Assembly (NCBI GenBank): GCA_027924585.1
Contig: BSBM01000047.1
Span: 19,779,501-19,843,500, forward strand
Length of the DNA: 64,000 bases
Direction of reading: 5' to 3'
From: Larix kaempferi
Taxonomy: Eukaryota; Streptophyta; Pinopsida; Pinales; Pinaceae
A program made the position numbers and the translations under genes. The notes beneath the pieces are model-generated. The model had not been told where the DNA came from and searched no databases. It saw only the letters and a program-made list of their open reading frames with translations. Positions within the stretch are counted from its first letter, which is position 1; every line of letters starts with the position of its first letter. Positions 49,753 through 60,470 of this stretch are shown piece after piece.

Positions 49753-49855
49753 CTGAGAGCTTAGAGGTCTCAGATTTTGTACTACTGAAAGCTACGAGGC
49801 TTCAGATTTTTGTAGAGACTCACTGAAAGCCTTCGTGCTTCAGATTTTTGTACCA
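49753..49855 (+). repeat. Three hairpin repeats between convergent genes
   Basis: Three units start at 49753, 49785 and 49823: CTGAGAGCTTAGAGGTCTCAG, CTGAAAGCTACGAGGCTTCAG and CTGAAAGCCTTCGTGCTTCAG, each followed by ATTTT(T)GTA. Each is a short inverted repeat (CTGA(A/G)... with ...TCAG), so RNA of either strand forms three adjacent hairpins. They sit between the stop of the antisense gene (49733) and the end of the second RNase H (50014). A 3'-end or transcript-stability role is conceivable but unproven. Confidence 0.6.
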
Positions 49856-50013
49856 GCACTACTTTTGATGATATATATATATATATACAGACATTCTCGG
49901 TGAGTTATACATTATGTCTTTTTAAAATGATGAGTGATGTGATCTTGTTCATATGTTTGCTTTTATACAATACATTATTTACATGTCGTGAATGCTTTTA
50001 CATATTATGAGTG

Positions 50014-50481
50014 TTATGTGTGTGCGATGTACCAATCCAAAACGAAGTTGGCCATCGAGTTAGCAACTGTGTTTAACTCTCGTGGAATGTGCAGGTATTG
50101 AATGGATTCAAATGACCTTTCTAGGAGATGTACTCGTCTAAAGAGACGGAGCAAGGTAGGATCACGGATAGCGTAGACCCGGTTAAGGTGGGAAACCACT
50201 AAATGAGAATCCATGTGGATGACAATGTGGTTCATACCCAGGGAAATAACACTGGTTAAGGCTCCAATTACCGCCTGATATTCTGTGGCATTGTTGGTCA
50301 CAAATCCAAGGAAACTCCCTCCTGAGCTAATGAGCTCACCTGTTGGGGAATATAGTACACAGGCTGCCGAGGCAAGGTTACGGGTATGCTGGATGGCGCC
50401 GTCCGCGAATCCATAGCACGTTTCCATCTGCACACATAGACAGAACATGGTATAAGAAGCGGAAACAAGATCTAAAGACAC
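50014..50481 (-). CDS. Second, archaeal-type RNase H (aRNH) of element A
   Basis: A 155-codon minus-strand frame. RNase H landmarks: CYGFADGA with catalytic Asp (50401-50403), NNATEYQAV with Glu (50281-50283), VIHMDSHLVV with Asp (50209-50211), HIPRELNTVANSMANFVLD at the C-terminus. In the family the last acidic residue is usually Asp (A-D-x-x-A-N); here it is Asn (AAC, 50059-50061), a single G-to-A change that may impair activity. It lies downstream of integrase, separate from the RT-linked RNase H, as in some Tat elements. ATG at 50427 follows TCTATGTGTGCAG, a good 3' splice site, so expression by splicing is likely; an upstream Met at 50481 is the alternative. Confidence 0.8.
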   Translation of the reverse strand: MSLDLVSASYTMFCLCVQMETCYGFADGAIQHTRNLASAACVLYSPTGELISSGGSFLGFVTNNATEYQAVIGALTSVISLGMNHIVIHMDSHLVVSHLNRVYAIRDPTLLRLFRRVHLLERSFESIQYLHIPRELNTVANSMANFVLDWYIAHT

Positions 50482-50565
50482 TCAAAAATAAACGCGTCAC
50501 ACCACACAAAAACACAAAAAACACGCCATGTACAATATATACAAGAAATTCTATGCGTGACGGGT

Positions 50566-53531
50566 TCAGGCATAGTACCTCTTCAGGTAAATCCCATTAC
50601 GAGGTTCACCCAAAGAGTTTCTGTCATAATATTCAAGCTCGTAAGCTCCCTTTTCCAAAACACGTTTGACAATATACGATCCATGCCACATGGACTCAAA
50701 CTTTCCTACTCCTAGTTTATCATGCTTCTGGTCGTATGTGAGGACCAGGTCACCCTCATTGAAGATACGAGGTTCAACGGACTTGTCGTATTGAGCTTTG
50801 ATGCATTTCTTATGTGCTTCATTAGCAAGAGAAGCATCTCGGCGAGACTCATTAAGTTTTGCTAAGTGCAGGAGACGTTCTTCCTTGGCAGTAGTGTTAG
50901 GAAGAAGTTCGACAGCGAGTTGTAGAGACGCGATTTTGCACTCTATAGGAAGGACAGCCTCCAATCCATACACCAATTGGAAAGGAGTGAAACCTGTCAC
51001 GGTTTTGACGGAGGTTTTATAGGCCCATAACGCTGAAAAGAGCATATTATGCCAGTTGGACTTATGGGTACCTACCATTCTTTGGACCATAGTTTTCAAG
51101 ACTTTGTTAATGGCCTCAACCTGTCCATTAGACTGCGGGTAGTAGGGTGTTTAATTTTCATGGAGAAAACCCAACCTATCGCTCAGTTCATCAACCATGT
51201 GGTTCTAAAAGTGAGAACCATGATCGGTAACAATCGTGTGAGGAACTCCAAACCGCGCTATTACATGATTAAACATGAAAAGTGTGACGGTTTTGCCATC
51301 GTTTTGGTATGTAGGCATTGCCTCGGACCACTTTGTAAAGTAATCCACAAATACTATGATGTAACTATGCCCCTCGGCCGAGGTAGGCTTACAGTGCATA
51401 AAATCGATACCCCATTTTGCGAAGGGGCCCACGGCAATAACCGGGTGTACTGGGGTGGGATGGGTGCGCTTCTTCGTATGGAAGTGTTGGCATGGAGGAC
51501 ATTTTTTTACGGCCTCAATACAATCTTTGAAGATAGTAGGCCAAAAATATCCTGCACGCAAGATCTTCTAGGCTGTAGCCATCCCAGAGAGGTGACCGCC
51601 ACATGCCCCAGCGTGGCAGTCATTCAGAATGCGTTCAACCTCATCGTGGGTTAGACAACGTCGAAGAATGGAATCAACACCATGGTGGTACAAGGTATCA
51701 CTGATGATCATATAATACTTCGCATGGTGACGTATTCTACGACGGTCGTCGCGAGACAGTTGAGGATTGAAGCGTTGGGTTTGAAGATATAATGAAATAT
51801 CTCCATACCACGGATTAGTCGTACTGATGAGAAACAATGATTCATCTGGAAAAGAGTCATTGTGCTCAACTTCTGCATCAGGACGGGGAAGGTCACAAAT
51901 AAGCTCAGCAAACACTAAATACTTTTTAGACTTAGCTTTCTCGAAAAGAAGGTCGAATTCTTGCAGGATCACAATCCAGCGTGAGTACTTGCCCCCAAGC
52001 ACATGACATGTCAGTACGTGGTAGATGGGGTTCGAGTCTGTGATGATGGTGGTGGTGCGGAGCAAGATATAGTGTCGAAACTTTTGGACAGTGATGACTG
52101 CCGCGAGAGCAAGCTTCTCGACATGTGAATATCTAGTTTCAGCATCAATGAGACCCTTACTCGCATAGTATATTACATGTTCCTAGGCATTTGGATCCTC
52201 CTATACCAGAGCCATGGAGATAGTGGTAGCATAAGCGGCGAGATACAGAATGTAATCTCGGTAATAGTTGGGCGGTTGGAGCACAGGAGCATGCGTGATG
52301 GCATGTTTGATATTGTCGAAGGATTTTTGAGCTTGATCATCCCAAATGAATGGGACGTTCTTCTTGAGAAATCTCATATACCCCTGAGTTTTCTCCACGA
52401 AGTTACAAACAAAACGCCTTAAATAAGTCGCCTTCCCTTGGAGACTTTCAAGTTCCGTCACATCAGTAGGAGGTGGTAGCTTGATGATAGCCTCCACCTT
52501 TAAGGGATCAATACGGATCCCATCCTTCGAGACGATGAATCCTAAGAGGCATCCGGACTCAACGCAAAAGATACACTTATGAGGATTCAGATGGATATTG
52601 TACCGTCTGCATCTGAGGAAAATGGTCGTCAGATGATCAATGTGGAATTCACGCTGCTTTGAATGAGCAGGGAGATCATCCAGGTAAGGTTCCACAAAGT
52701 CCTTAATGTCATGGAAAGCATACGACATGGCCCTCTAGAACGTGGCGCCAACGTTTTTAAGTCCAAGTGGGAGTTTGTGATATGCAAACGTCCCCCAAGG
52801 ACATATGAAAGTTGTCTTATGTTGGTCGGCTGGGTTGATCTCAATTTGGTTGTAACCAGAAAAGCCATCCATGAATGAAAATATCACGCTTTCGGCTTAA
52901 TTATCGATAATCTAGTCAATGAATGGGGTCGGGTAATTATCCTTCGGACAAGCCTTATTAAGGTCCCGATAATCGACACAGACACGAATGGTACCCTGCT
53001 TTTTTTCACAGGGACGACGTTTGAGACCCAATCCGTCAACGGGACAGGATAGATGAAACCAGCCTTTAAGAGCTTTTCAATCTCTTCCTTGATCGCTGCA
53101 TTCTTCCATGGGTGTACCGGTCTCAACTTTTGACGCACAGGTTTGATGTCAGGATAGGTTTTTATTTCATGAGAAACAATCGCGGGGTCTATCCCAGGCA
53201 TCTCCTCATAGGAACAAGCGAACACATCTCGAAATCGCTTGAATAAGGCCGTAGCAATAGTTATTTCTTCAGGGGAACACTTCTGGCCTATGCGAATGTG
53301 TTCCACTACACCAAGTTTTACCGAAATGTCTACCGGGGTGGTAGGCTCAATGTTGGCCAAGTTTCCCTCAGTGTCCGAAAGACATGTGAGTATGGGGGAA
53401 TGAGGGAATGGGTAGATATCAGGTGAAAAGATGGTATTAATGTTGTCCTCTATGTATTCCAAAGGAGGAAGAAAAGATGAGCTATGGTGGAGGTCATCCC
53501 ACGGGCCATCATCAACATTCATAACTTCCAT
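50566..53531 (-). pseudogene. Element A pol: RT, RNase H, integrase
   Basis: Pre-RT and RT start in the frame of 52884-53531 (RQKLRPVHPWKNAAIKEEIE, GFIYPVPLTDWVSNVVPVKK), then shift at a 7-A run near 52994. From there RT, RNase H and integrase are all in one frame. RT catalytic YLDD is intact at 52675-52686. Integrase: zinc-binding HAGACGGHLSGMATA near 51575, core Asp in GIDFMHC (51403-51405), Asp in VTDHG (51223-51225), Glu in GQVEAINK (51115-51117), giving DD35E. Stops include a TAG in RT just after PTPFID and in the 'ATF-stop-RAM' motif, plus TAA at 51151 in integrase. It is non-functional as it stands. Confidence 0.88.
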
Positions 53532-53588
53532 GATGGACTCGTCTGAATGAAAAGTCCAAAGTAAGAGATCAGGTAGAGATGACGCCCA

Positions 53589-54905
53589 TCATAGAGAACA
53601 GGATGGGGAGGCCATAATCAAGTGGTCCTCCGGTGTTGATTGGATGGCCTCGTAAATGAGTTCAGCAGGTGAAAGAGGCATTGTGTTTCCAATCAGGTGT
53701 GTTGTGGCTTCATCCGATACAAGCCAAGTATCAGTGGAGTGAGATGAAATCTCTGTGGAGATCATGTTCACCGAGGCAACATGATTAGGGGGGTCCAAAA
53801 TTGGAAAAACGCCCACGAGAGATGAATCTTTCAAAAGGCCAACCCCTATACTCTCATACTATTTTGGCATTTTTCCAATGGAAGGAACATGGTCACCAGG
53901 ATGAGTAGCAGTGTCCGGTGTGCAAAAATCTAATTGGTCAACAGTAACAATTTGTCCTTGATGGGGGAATTGTACTACGCAGAAGACTGAAGAGGCTACC
54001 GCTTGCATGGCGTAAAACCAATTGTGACCAAGCAAGAGATTATAATCTATCGGGGCCGAGACCACCTCCACATTGATGGTTACGGTCTTTCCACCCAACT
54101 CAACTGCGAGAGCTTGTAGGAGCCCATGTGGTTGAAAGCCACATCCGTCGAATGCTTTCAACATGGTAGGGGAATGATTCAATTAGGGAAAGCCAATGGC
54201 TCTCCAACAGGTGATTGACATGACAGAAGTAGAGGCGCCTTCATCCAAAAGGGTACGATGGACAATTTTCCCAGCAATGTTTGCAACTAATTGGAATGCG
54301 AGCTGGTGGGAAAGCCTCGGCTTGAAATAGTCAAGTCGGAACATGATGGTATTTGAAGAATCAAGGTCTACTGCACCGATTGCTGCAAGGAGAGTTTTGC
54401 GTTGATTAGGACAATTCCGCAAAACTTCTAGGGTGGACATGGCGCAAGGGGCTTGGGCCAATTCCTCGACGATATTGTAATTCCATGCTGCCCGAGCATT
54501 AGGATTGAAAACAACTTTTCGAATCGTGCTTTTGGGCGGTCGTAATATCGAATCTAAGGACGTCTTCTTAATGGTGAGAGAAGCTGATGGTACACTGACA
54601 TCAGGTAAGGAGTTGGAATTTTTTTCAGTATTAATTCTAGAAGCTTCCTTCAAAGGGACTAACTCATAAGATCGCAAGCGACTGTTCAAATTGATCGTTT
54701 CGTTATGCACCATGAGAACATACGTGGTATTGGATGGTTCCCCCTGGGCTGGGGGAGGTTGAGCAATCATTTGCTGATTCTGAGTGGGAAACGGATCATT
54801 GAGGACTACGGGAGTTGGTTTACCTCTAAGAAACTTTTGGACTTCGTCTCTATGGGGACACTCTTTAGAAAAGTGATCGTCTCCGCACAGTAAACAAGGA
54901 TACTT
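53589..54905 (-). pseudogene. Element A gag C-terminus and protease
   Basis: The zinc knuckle CLLCGDDHFSKEC (CX2CX3HX4C, the spacing common in Tat elements) lies at 54858-54896. About 170 codons later comes the aspartic protease: LLDEGASTSVMS near 54230 (active-site Asp with E-G in place of S/T-G, as is common in this lineage), then YNLLLGHNWFY near 54040. One TAG at 54183-54185 interrupts protease between AIGFP and LNHSP; the frame is otherwise continuous with the RT-upstream region. It would have matured the Gag-Pol polyprotein. Confidence 0.8.
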
Positions 54906-54950
54906 TAGTTTTCCTTTCTGTTTGGTATCATCAGGAGTGCTCTTTTGTTC

Positions 54951-57545
54951 CTACTGGATGGAAGACTTCTTGGGTTTTCCCTTGTTCTTCTTCTTGCCAC
55001 TGGACTTCTGAGATGAAGCTGATTGGACAGAATTCACCTCTTCAGTTACAGTAGGAGTGGTCGATTTGGTGGAGTTGTGGCTAGCCTGAGTTGGTAATGG
55101 GGAGGAACCATGAAGGTTCGACGATCCAACACTGTTGGAAACAAGCTGTGCGTTAAGGGATCCAATGATGCCATCAGTTTGGGGTCCCTTAGGAGCTTTC
55201 GTGGGGTCATAAGTGTCGCGGGGTGCGTCGGGAAGAATTTCAAACAATGTGCCCGATTGAGCGTAGACCAAGTCTAGGTAATGGGCGCTAGCGATAGCTT
55301 GTTCTTCAGTGACAGCACCGCCCACGGAAACATCTCGAGATATGTGAGGGATGGGAGACTTCGTAAACCAATCTGCTAGGATTTGGTCCGGAATAGGATC
55401 CTTAATCAAACATCTTCTCCTCCGCCACTCATGTATATGAGTAGAGATATGATGAGCGGTATTCTAGTGGAGAGAGGTGAGAAGGTCCGTACCAGTCTCG
55501 TACTGTATAGGCAGTTGGAAGTGGGTCAAAAAGTTCATAGCAAGAGACTCGAAATCATGAAAAGAATGAGGTGGTAATTCAATGTACCACTTTGCAGCCG
55601 AACCAGTGAGTGTCCATTGAAATAATCTCAGACGGATTGAGTCGTCCATCAGAGAGTTGGATGAACACCACAAATGGTATGTCATCACATGATGTTTAGG
55701 ATCCTCGTCCGGCTTTCTGTCAAACTTGGGGATATCCGATGGAAGTTTCACTGGAATCGGAGGCCAGTTAATGCCATGGTAAATGGGGTTGTTCGTCAGT
55801 CGAGATAGATCATGTAGGTCCAAAGTAGCCAAAAAGGGAAGTTGTTGATTAGGCTACGGGTACTGGTAGTACTGATAAGGCATGTAAGCACCGATAGGAC
55901 CTCGTATCAACTGATTAAAGAGTGACCATGGAGGAAACTGACCATAGGGGGTGTGTCGCCCGGACCGTAAGGAGGTTCGCCACCATAAGGTGGTCCATTC
56001 CAATAAGGTGGGGTTCCAGCTCCACCACTTGGGGGAGGTGGAGGTCCGCCACGACCATCGGGGGGAGGTGGAGGTCCATAACCATAATAAGGTGGGCCGC
56101 CATCGCCTCCGCCTGGAGGGGGTGGTGGGCCGCCTCTGCCTCCAGAAGAGTGGGGGGCCCCACCACCTCCATTGCTGGAAGGATGAGGGTATCCACCATC
56201 ATCACCACCATAATAATTAGATCTGCCACCACCTCCGCCTCGAGGGGGTGGTGGACCACCTCCATTGTCCGAAGGGAAATGTCCTCCCCCACCATGATAA
56301 GGTGGTCCTTCGCCTCCTCCACCCGGGGGGGTGGTGGACTATTCCCGCCACCGTCGGAAGGGTGGGGGCCGTTGTTGGTAGAGTGAGTTGGACCTCCACC
56401 AGAATTAGGTGGGGGCCCACCACCTCCAGTAATAGGCGGGGGTGGACCAATCAGGGGTGGTAGTGTTTGAGGGATAGTTGGTTGGGGTCCAGGTTGTAAA
56501 ACAGGTTGTTGCCCCCATAGAGTGTAAGGATTTTTGGGATAATTTATCCCGTATGGTGCATTTTTGGGATTAGATTGGCCCGACGTAGGGTTAAAGGAAC
56601 CTGGATATGCTTGACTCCATGAGGGTTGAGTTACACTAGATGGCCCCCCAACATGAGATAATCCCATGGTGGATGGTCTAGCGGGTTGAGAAGGTCCAAC
56701 GAAAGGTCCGTTGGGGATTCCACCGTCGATTTTTTGGTTAGGAAACGAGGGTTTCCCCCCAGCCACAATAGGTTGACTTCTATACAAGGGTTGAACCAAC
56801 ATAGGTTGTTGGCTAGCTACCGTAGTAATAATGTTACCAATAAGATAATCCATGGGAATGGAGTATCCCCCCCTCGAATTTTGAGGTGGGGGAGGAACTG
56901 GTAAAGTGACTGCGGTAGTAACTGGTGTGTTGGACTGTTGTCCTTCAACTAGTTGGTTCACTTGAAGTGCAGGACTGGACTCTTGCGAGGGTTGACCAGT
57001 CTCATTAATGGTCAAGTTGTGGAGGGGTGGTTCGAATGAACCAAAATATATCGGATGAACTGGGATTGGTTGGTCATCGAAGCTTATTTGAAAGTTCCGA
57101 CATCGAAACTCCTCACCCATGGCACGTAAATGAGCCAACTGCTCGCGATAAGGTGTCAAGCGCTCGTCAGGACTAGCCTAACTAGGTGGGGGTGCAATAG
57201 AAAAATGGGCCACTGGGTGACCGACAGAAGATGTCCAATAAGCTGTTGAAGGACCAACAGTTGTTGTGGGGTCGTCTTGGGGTTAATTTATCCATTCCAA
57301 TGAACCAGGTTCTCCCGGTGCAATGGGAGATAGGTCTTGTGAAGTGGGGATATGTGCTTCTTCATCTAGCAAGGGATGAGAGGTAGGTGAATCTAGAGGA
57401 GTATGTGAAAACAAATGTCCTCCAATATTCAAAGTGGGGTTTTCCACTTCTTACGACTTGACCCTAGCTTTAGGATCCATCCTTGCCCTCGAAATTACCT
57501 CCTGTTAAGGGGATATTCGGGTGGTAAGTTTTGGATTCTATGGGA
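54951..57545 (-). pseudogene. Element A gag
   Basis: Comparison with element B places the start at 57545, where A reads AAGGTCCCATAG for B's AATGTCCCGTAG, so the initiator ATG is lost. N-terminal part: PYREQLAHLRAMGEEFR near 57150. Middle: about 130 residues of Gly/Pro/Tyr-rich low complexity (56450-55930; PPYYGYGPPPPP, PPYGGEPPYGPGDTPP), with a frame change at a G/C run near 56330. Then the Retrotrans_gag core at 55832-55464: PIPVKLPSDIPKFDRKPDED, FQWTLTGSAAKWYIELPP, LAMNFLTHFQLP. Stops at former Gln codons occur at about 57455 and 57285. The C-terminal segment is Ser/Thr/Lys-rich before the knuckle. Confidence 0.8.
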
Positions 57546-58895
57546 CCTTCTCCAAGGAAAGTCAACCAGAGTGACTGAAACAAAAATTTTCTCCTAAGGG
57601 TATGCTACAAAAGAAAAGCAGTCCAAAAAACCCTACTCAAACTAAGGCAACAAGCATACTTATGTGACAGAGTGGATTCAAAGTCTGGAACCTCACGGGA
57701 TTATCGATGCATCGCAAACTGCTATATACTGCAGGGTCCAACAATATGACACGACAAGGAGGATTGGGACCTTTCCCTTTCCTGCATACCCGATTACCTG
57801 GACAGTACGTGCGTGCTAATCTCCCCAAGTGTTGTTCTTGGTGTATTGCTTTGCCAAGACGACCAAATGGTTAACTCAGTTGGTTTCAGGAATCCTAGTG
57901 GTGTCTCCCGATATACGCAAGGTACGTGTGAGCTCAAATCCGTAGTGGTGTTGTCTAATGCACAACCGTTCGACAAGAGACCTTCTGATATACTACCGAG
58001 TACGTGATACACCCTTCGATATATGCCAAGTACAGATTATGGTACTTGGTGGGTACGTGAAGGAGCTCGATATACCGATAAGTACGTGGAAGACTACAAT
58101 ACCCCCGGGATACAGTGCTAGAAAATAACGACAACTGCCACGCTTAACGACGTCGGAACACGTCTCTAACTTACACACACAAGTTGCTATAAAATTTTAC
58201 CTAGTTCTACCGTTAATTTTATCTAGACAGTTAGGTGAATGCATGAGGTGAGTACATAATCGAAAGCATAATGCAAGTCCTAGCTACATGCACAAAATAT
58301 TCTTTTCTTTTGATGAATGCTACCTATGAGAGGGAGAAATTTTTTTCTTTCCAACAATTTCACCAAAGCAAATGCAATGATTCCCAGTTCAAACAAATTC
58401 GACTATAAAAGCATTCTTTTCATTTTTGTACGAAACACAAAAGTCACAACACTACTAATCCAATTCATAACATTTTTTCTTTTCTTTTTCCTTTCCAAAA
58501 CAAAAAATGATGCTAAGTAATGAAAAGAGAGAATTATAAAATGGAGTATGCAAGCTTTTCAATTTCACTTTCAATGACCTGAAAGCAATAGGAATTAAAA
58601 ATGCATGTATCTTTCCTTAGCATGGAAATGATTTTGCAAAAATTGAAGTACCCTTTGAGTCTTTCAAGAAGATGAGCGATTCATAATCCAAGAAAAAAAT
58701 AACCGATCACATATTCATTCAATTTTTCCAAAAGATGTACAAGCAAAGAGTTCCAATGCGCAAACAATTTCCTTCAACAAAGCTCGAGAAACGATGGGAA
58801 AGAAGCACTTTTAACTTTTCAATGGATGCATCAAAAGATTAACTTGATAACAACTACGCTTTCAGAGGTGAATGAATGAAAAAGAAAACACTACT
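57546..58895 (-). other. Element A leader (5' untranslated region)
   Basis: Non-coding region co-linear, in reverse, with 62200-63543 of element B; for example GCATAATGCAAGTCCTAGCT here corresponds to the reverse complement at 62805. The inner ~1.35 kb of the leader is kept. The outer ~800 bp, the PBS and the 5' LTR are missing in this orientation. Confidence 0.8.
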
Positions 58896-58901
58896 TGCAG
58901 C

Positions 58902-59799
58902 TGTTACACCTAAAATCTTCCCATCATGAGATTTAGTGTATACACCCCTAGAGTAACCCTAATTGAGTGATTAAACTGGAAGGATTTGTACCCAGTTGTA
59001 CTAGGTTTTGAGAGGTCATCGCAGGTTGCTCTGTTGCAACATGCGACGTCGCACCTTGATCCATTACAGGGTGCGACGAAGTCAGTTAGAAGGAAAAAAT
59101 AGATTCTACGAGCTCCTTCTCGAAGCTTGATGACTTGGGACCTCATCCCTGACCTCATGAAGGAGTTGGCCTTCGGTTCCTAACCTATTCGGAGGATCCC
59201 CTATCTCTCCTACCATATCTCAACCTATCCTATCCATACCCCATCCACTTATTCCTATTTAAGTGAAGCTCTACCCCTCTCCAAAGGGAGGAAGTCTATG
59301 GTGTCTACATGCTGGTGAAATAACTCTTGAGAGATCCCTATTCATCCTTGAGAAATGCAAGCTTCCTTGGGAGGAAATGGCAAATGGCTTGGATGGAGAA
59401 GGGCTGCAGTGTTAAGTCTTGGTTGTAGTTCTATGTCTCTACCATGTATTTCCCTATTTACAGTAATACAAATGCTTTCCACCAATATTGTTCATGTGTG
59501 TAATGATATTGAGTAGTTTATCTGCTTAACTGTTTACTTAGATATCTTATTGTATAGATGCTCTTTACTCGTTTGTGTTTGTTCTTGTGTCTTGACAGGT
59601 CTTGCAGCTAAGATCTGACGACCGCAAGACATGGAGCAGCATTCAGGAGAAAGGATTGTGAAGTAAACGGTAAGACATCTAGCACTTGATCCTTAAGTAG
59701 ATATAGGAAATCCATTTGTAGTCTGTTCTATTTGTTCTAGACTCACATTGAGCTAGGGAGATCCGGCTCGCGTCCGCTCGAGTGGATTGTCCGACAACA
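58902..59799 (+). mobile_element. Plus-strand LTR (first of two)
   Basis: Starts exactly with TGTTACACCTAAAATCTTCC and ends ATTGTCCGACAACA, followed by AATC and a PBS. It belongs to the same family as the element A LTR but in opposite orientation. It abuts element A's leader at 58901 with no extra bases. The exact terminal TG at the junction is what integrase-mediated insertion gives. The five bases to its left are GCAGC. Confidence 0.9.
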
Positions 59800-59803
59800 A
59801 ATC

Positions 59804-59821
59804 TGGCGACCATACTGGGGA
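59804..59821 (+). other. Primer binding site, tRNA-Arg type
   Basis: TGGCGACCATACTGGGGA, four bases after the LTR end. It resembles the TGGCGACTC..CTGGGGA PBS described for Ogre/Tat elements, complementary to the 3' end of a tRNA-Arg. Confidence 0.75.
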
Positions 59822-60470
59822 AAATACTTGTCTTGTTTGGTAGTTGTCAATCTGAGAGTCGTTTTTAGTTGATTGCTTGACACAAGCCTTTTGTTTGTCA
59901 TTTGCTTCTCAAGTTTATTTCACTGTTAGATCTTCATCTTGAAGACTTTGATCTACTTCCTCTGAGTTCGTACTACTCATTCCCGAACTATTTCATGGTC
60001 CATTGCTTGGATATTTGAACCATTTTTGAACTTAGATCTCGCCTGTCGTACCTGGTTAGTGAATACAGAGTGACACTATGTCATTTTTTGTCTCTTCTTT
60101 TTCTGTTAGCCACTCGTCACAGTCCTTTCATTAGTATTCTGTGACAGCGTCGCACCCCCCGCATTGGTAAAGTGTGATGTCGCACTATGTGCATGCACAG
60201 AGTGCGCCGATTTGTCAAATTTGGCATGCAGGCATCTCCTTTCCATCTGTCCATCTGAGTTTTGGTATGTTGTGTGAACTCCCTCTGTGCTGCAAGATCC
60301 AGCCAGAGATCCTATCCTTGCATTGTGTGTTGAGTGTTTGGTTTCACTTGGATTGGTTTCGGGTTCCATCTTGGACAAGTCTAAGAACCGGTAGTGGTGG
60401 ACACTGTTGTCTCCTCCACCTTCCTCCGCTCACCCTTGCATTCCCTCCTCTCCTTGACTGATCTGGCCAC
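59822..60470 (+). other. Partial leader after first LTR
   Basis: Co-linear with 61394-62044 of element B: both contain AAGCCTTTTGTTTGTCATTT and CCAGCCAGAGATCCTATCC, and end CTTGACTGATCT(G/A)(G/A)CCAC. It stops abruptly where the second LTR starts. Short frames such as 60174-60461 are shared by both copies but have no recognisable domain. Confidence 0.8.

Larger units (their letters stand above)
45285..58901 (-). mobile_element. Tat/Ogre-like Ty3/gypsy element A (minus strand, 5' end outside)
   Basis: In minus-strand order: leader, gag with Gly/Pro-rich region, CCHC knuckle, protease, RT, RNase H, integrase, a second RNase H, a spacer carrying an oppositely oriented PMD-like gene, PPT, and 3' LTR. 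The second RNase H and the large size place it in the Tat (Ogre/TatI-III) group as known from plants. Its leader stops at 58901 where a plus-strand LTR of the same family starts, so its 5' LTR is displaced beyond the window or rearranged. The coding region has stops and a few indels but remains easily readable. Five bases outside the 3' LTR are GTTAC. Confidence 0.88.

Noticed and set aside
55922-56386. Plus-strand Trp/Arg-rich ORF of 154 codons opposite gag
   Set aside because: It is the complement of the Gly/Pro-rich gag segment; low-complexity GC-rich DNA keeps the antisense frames open.
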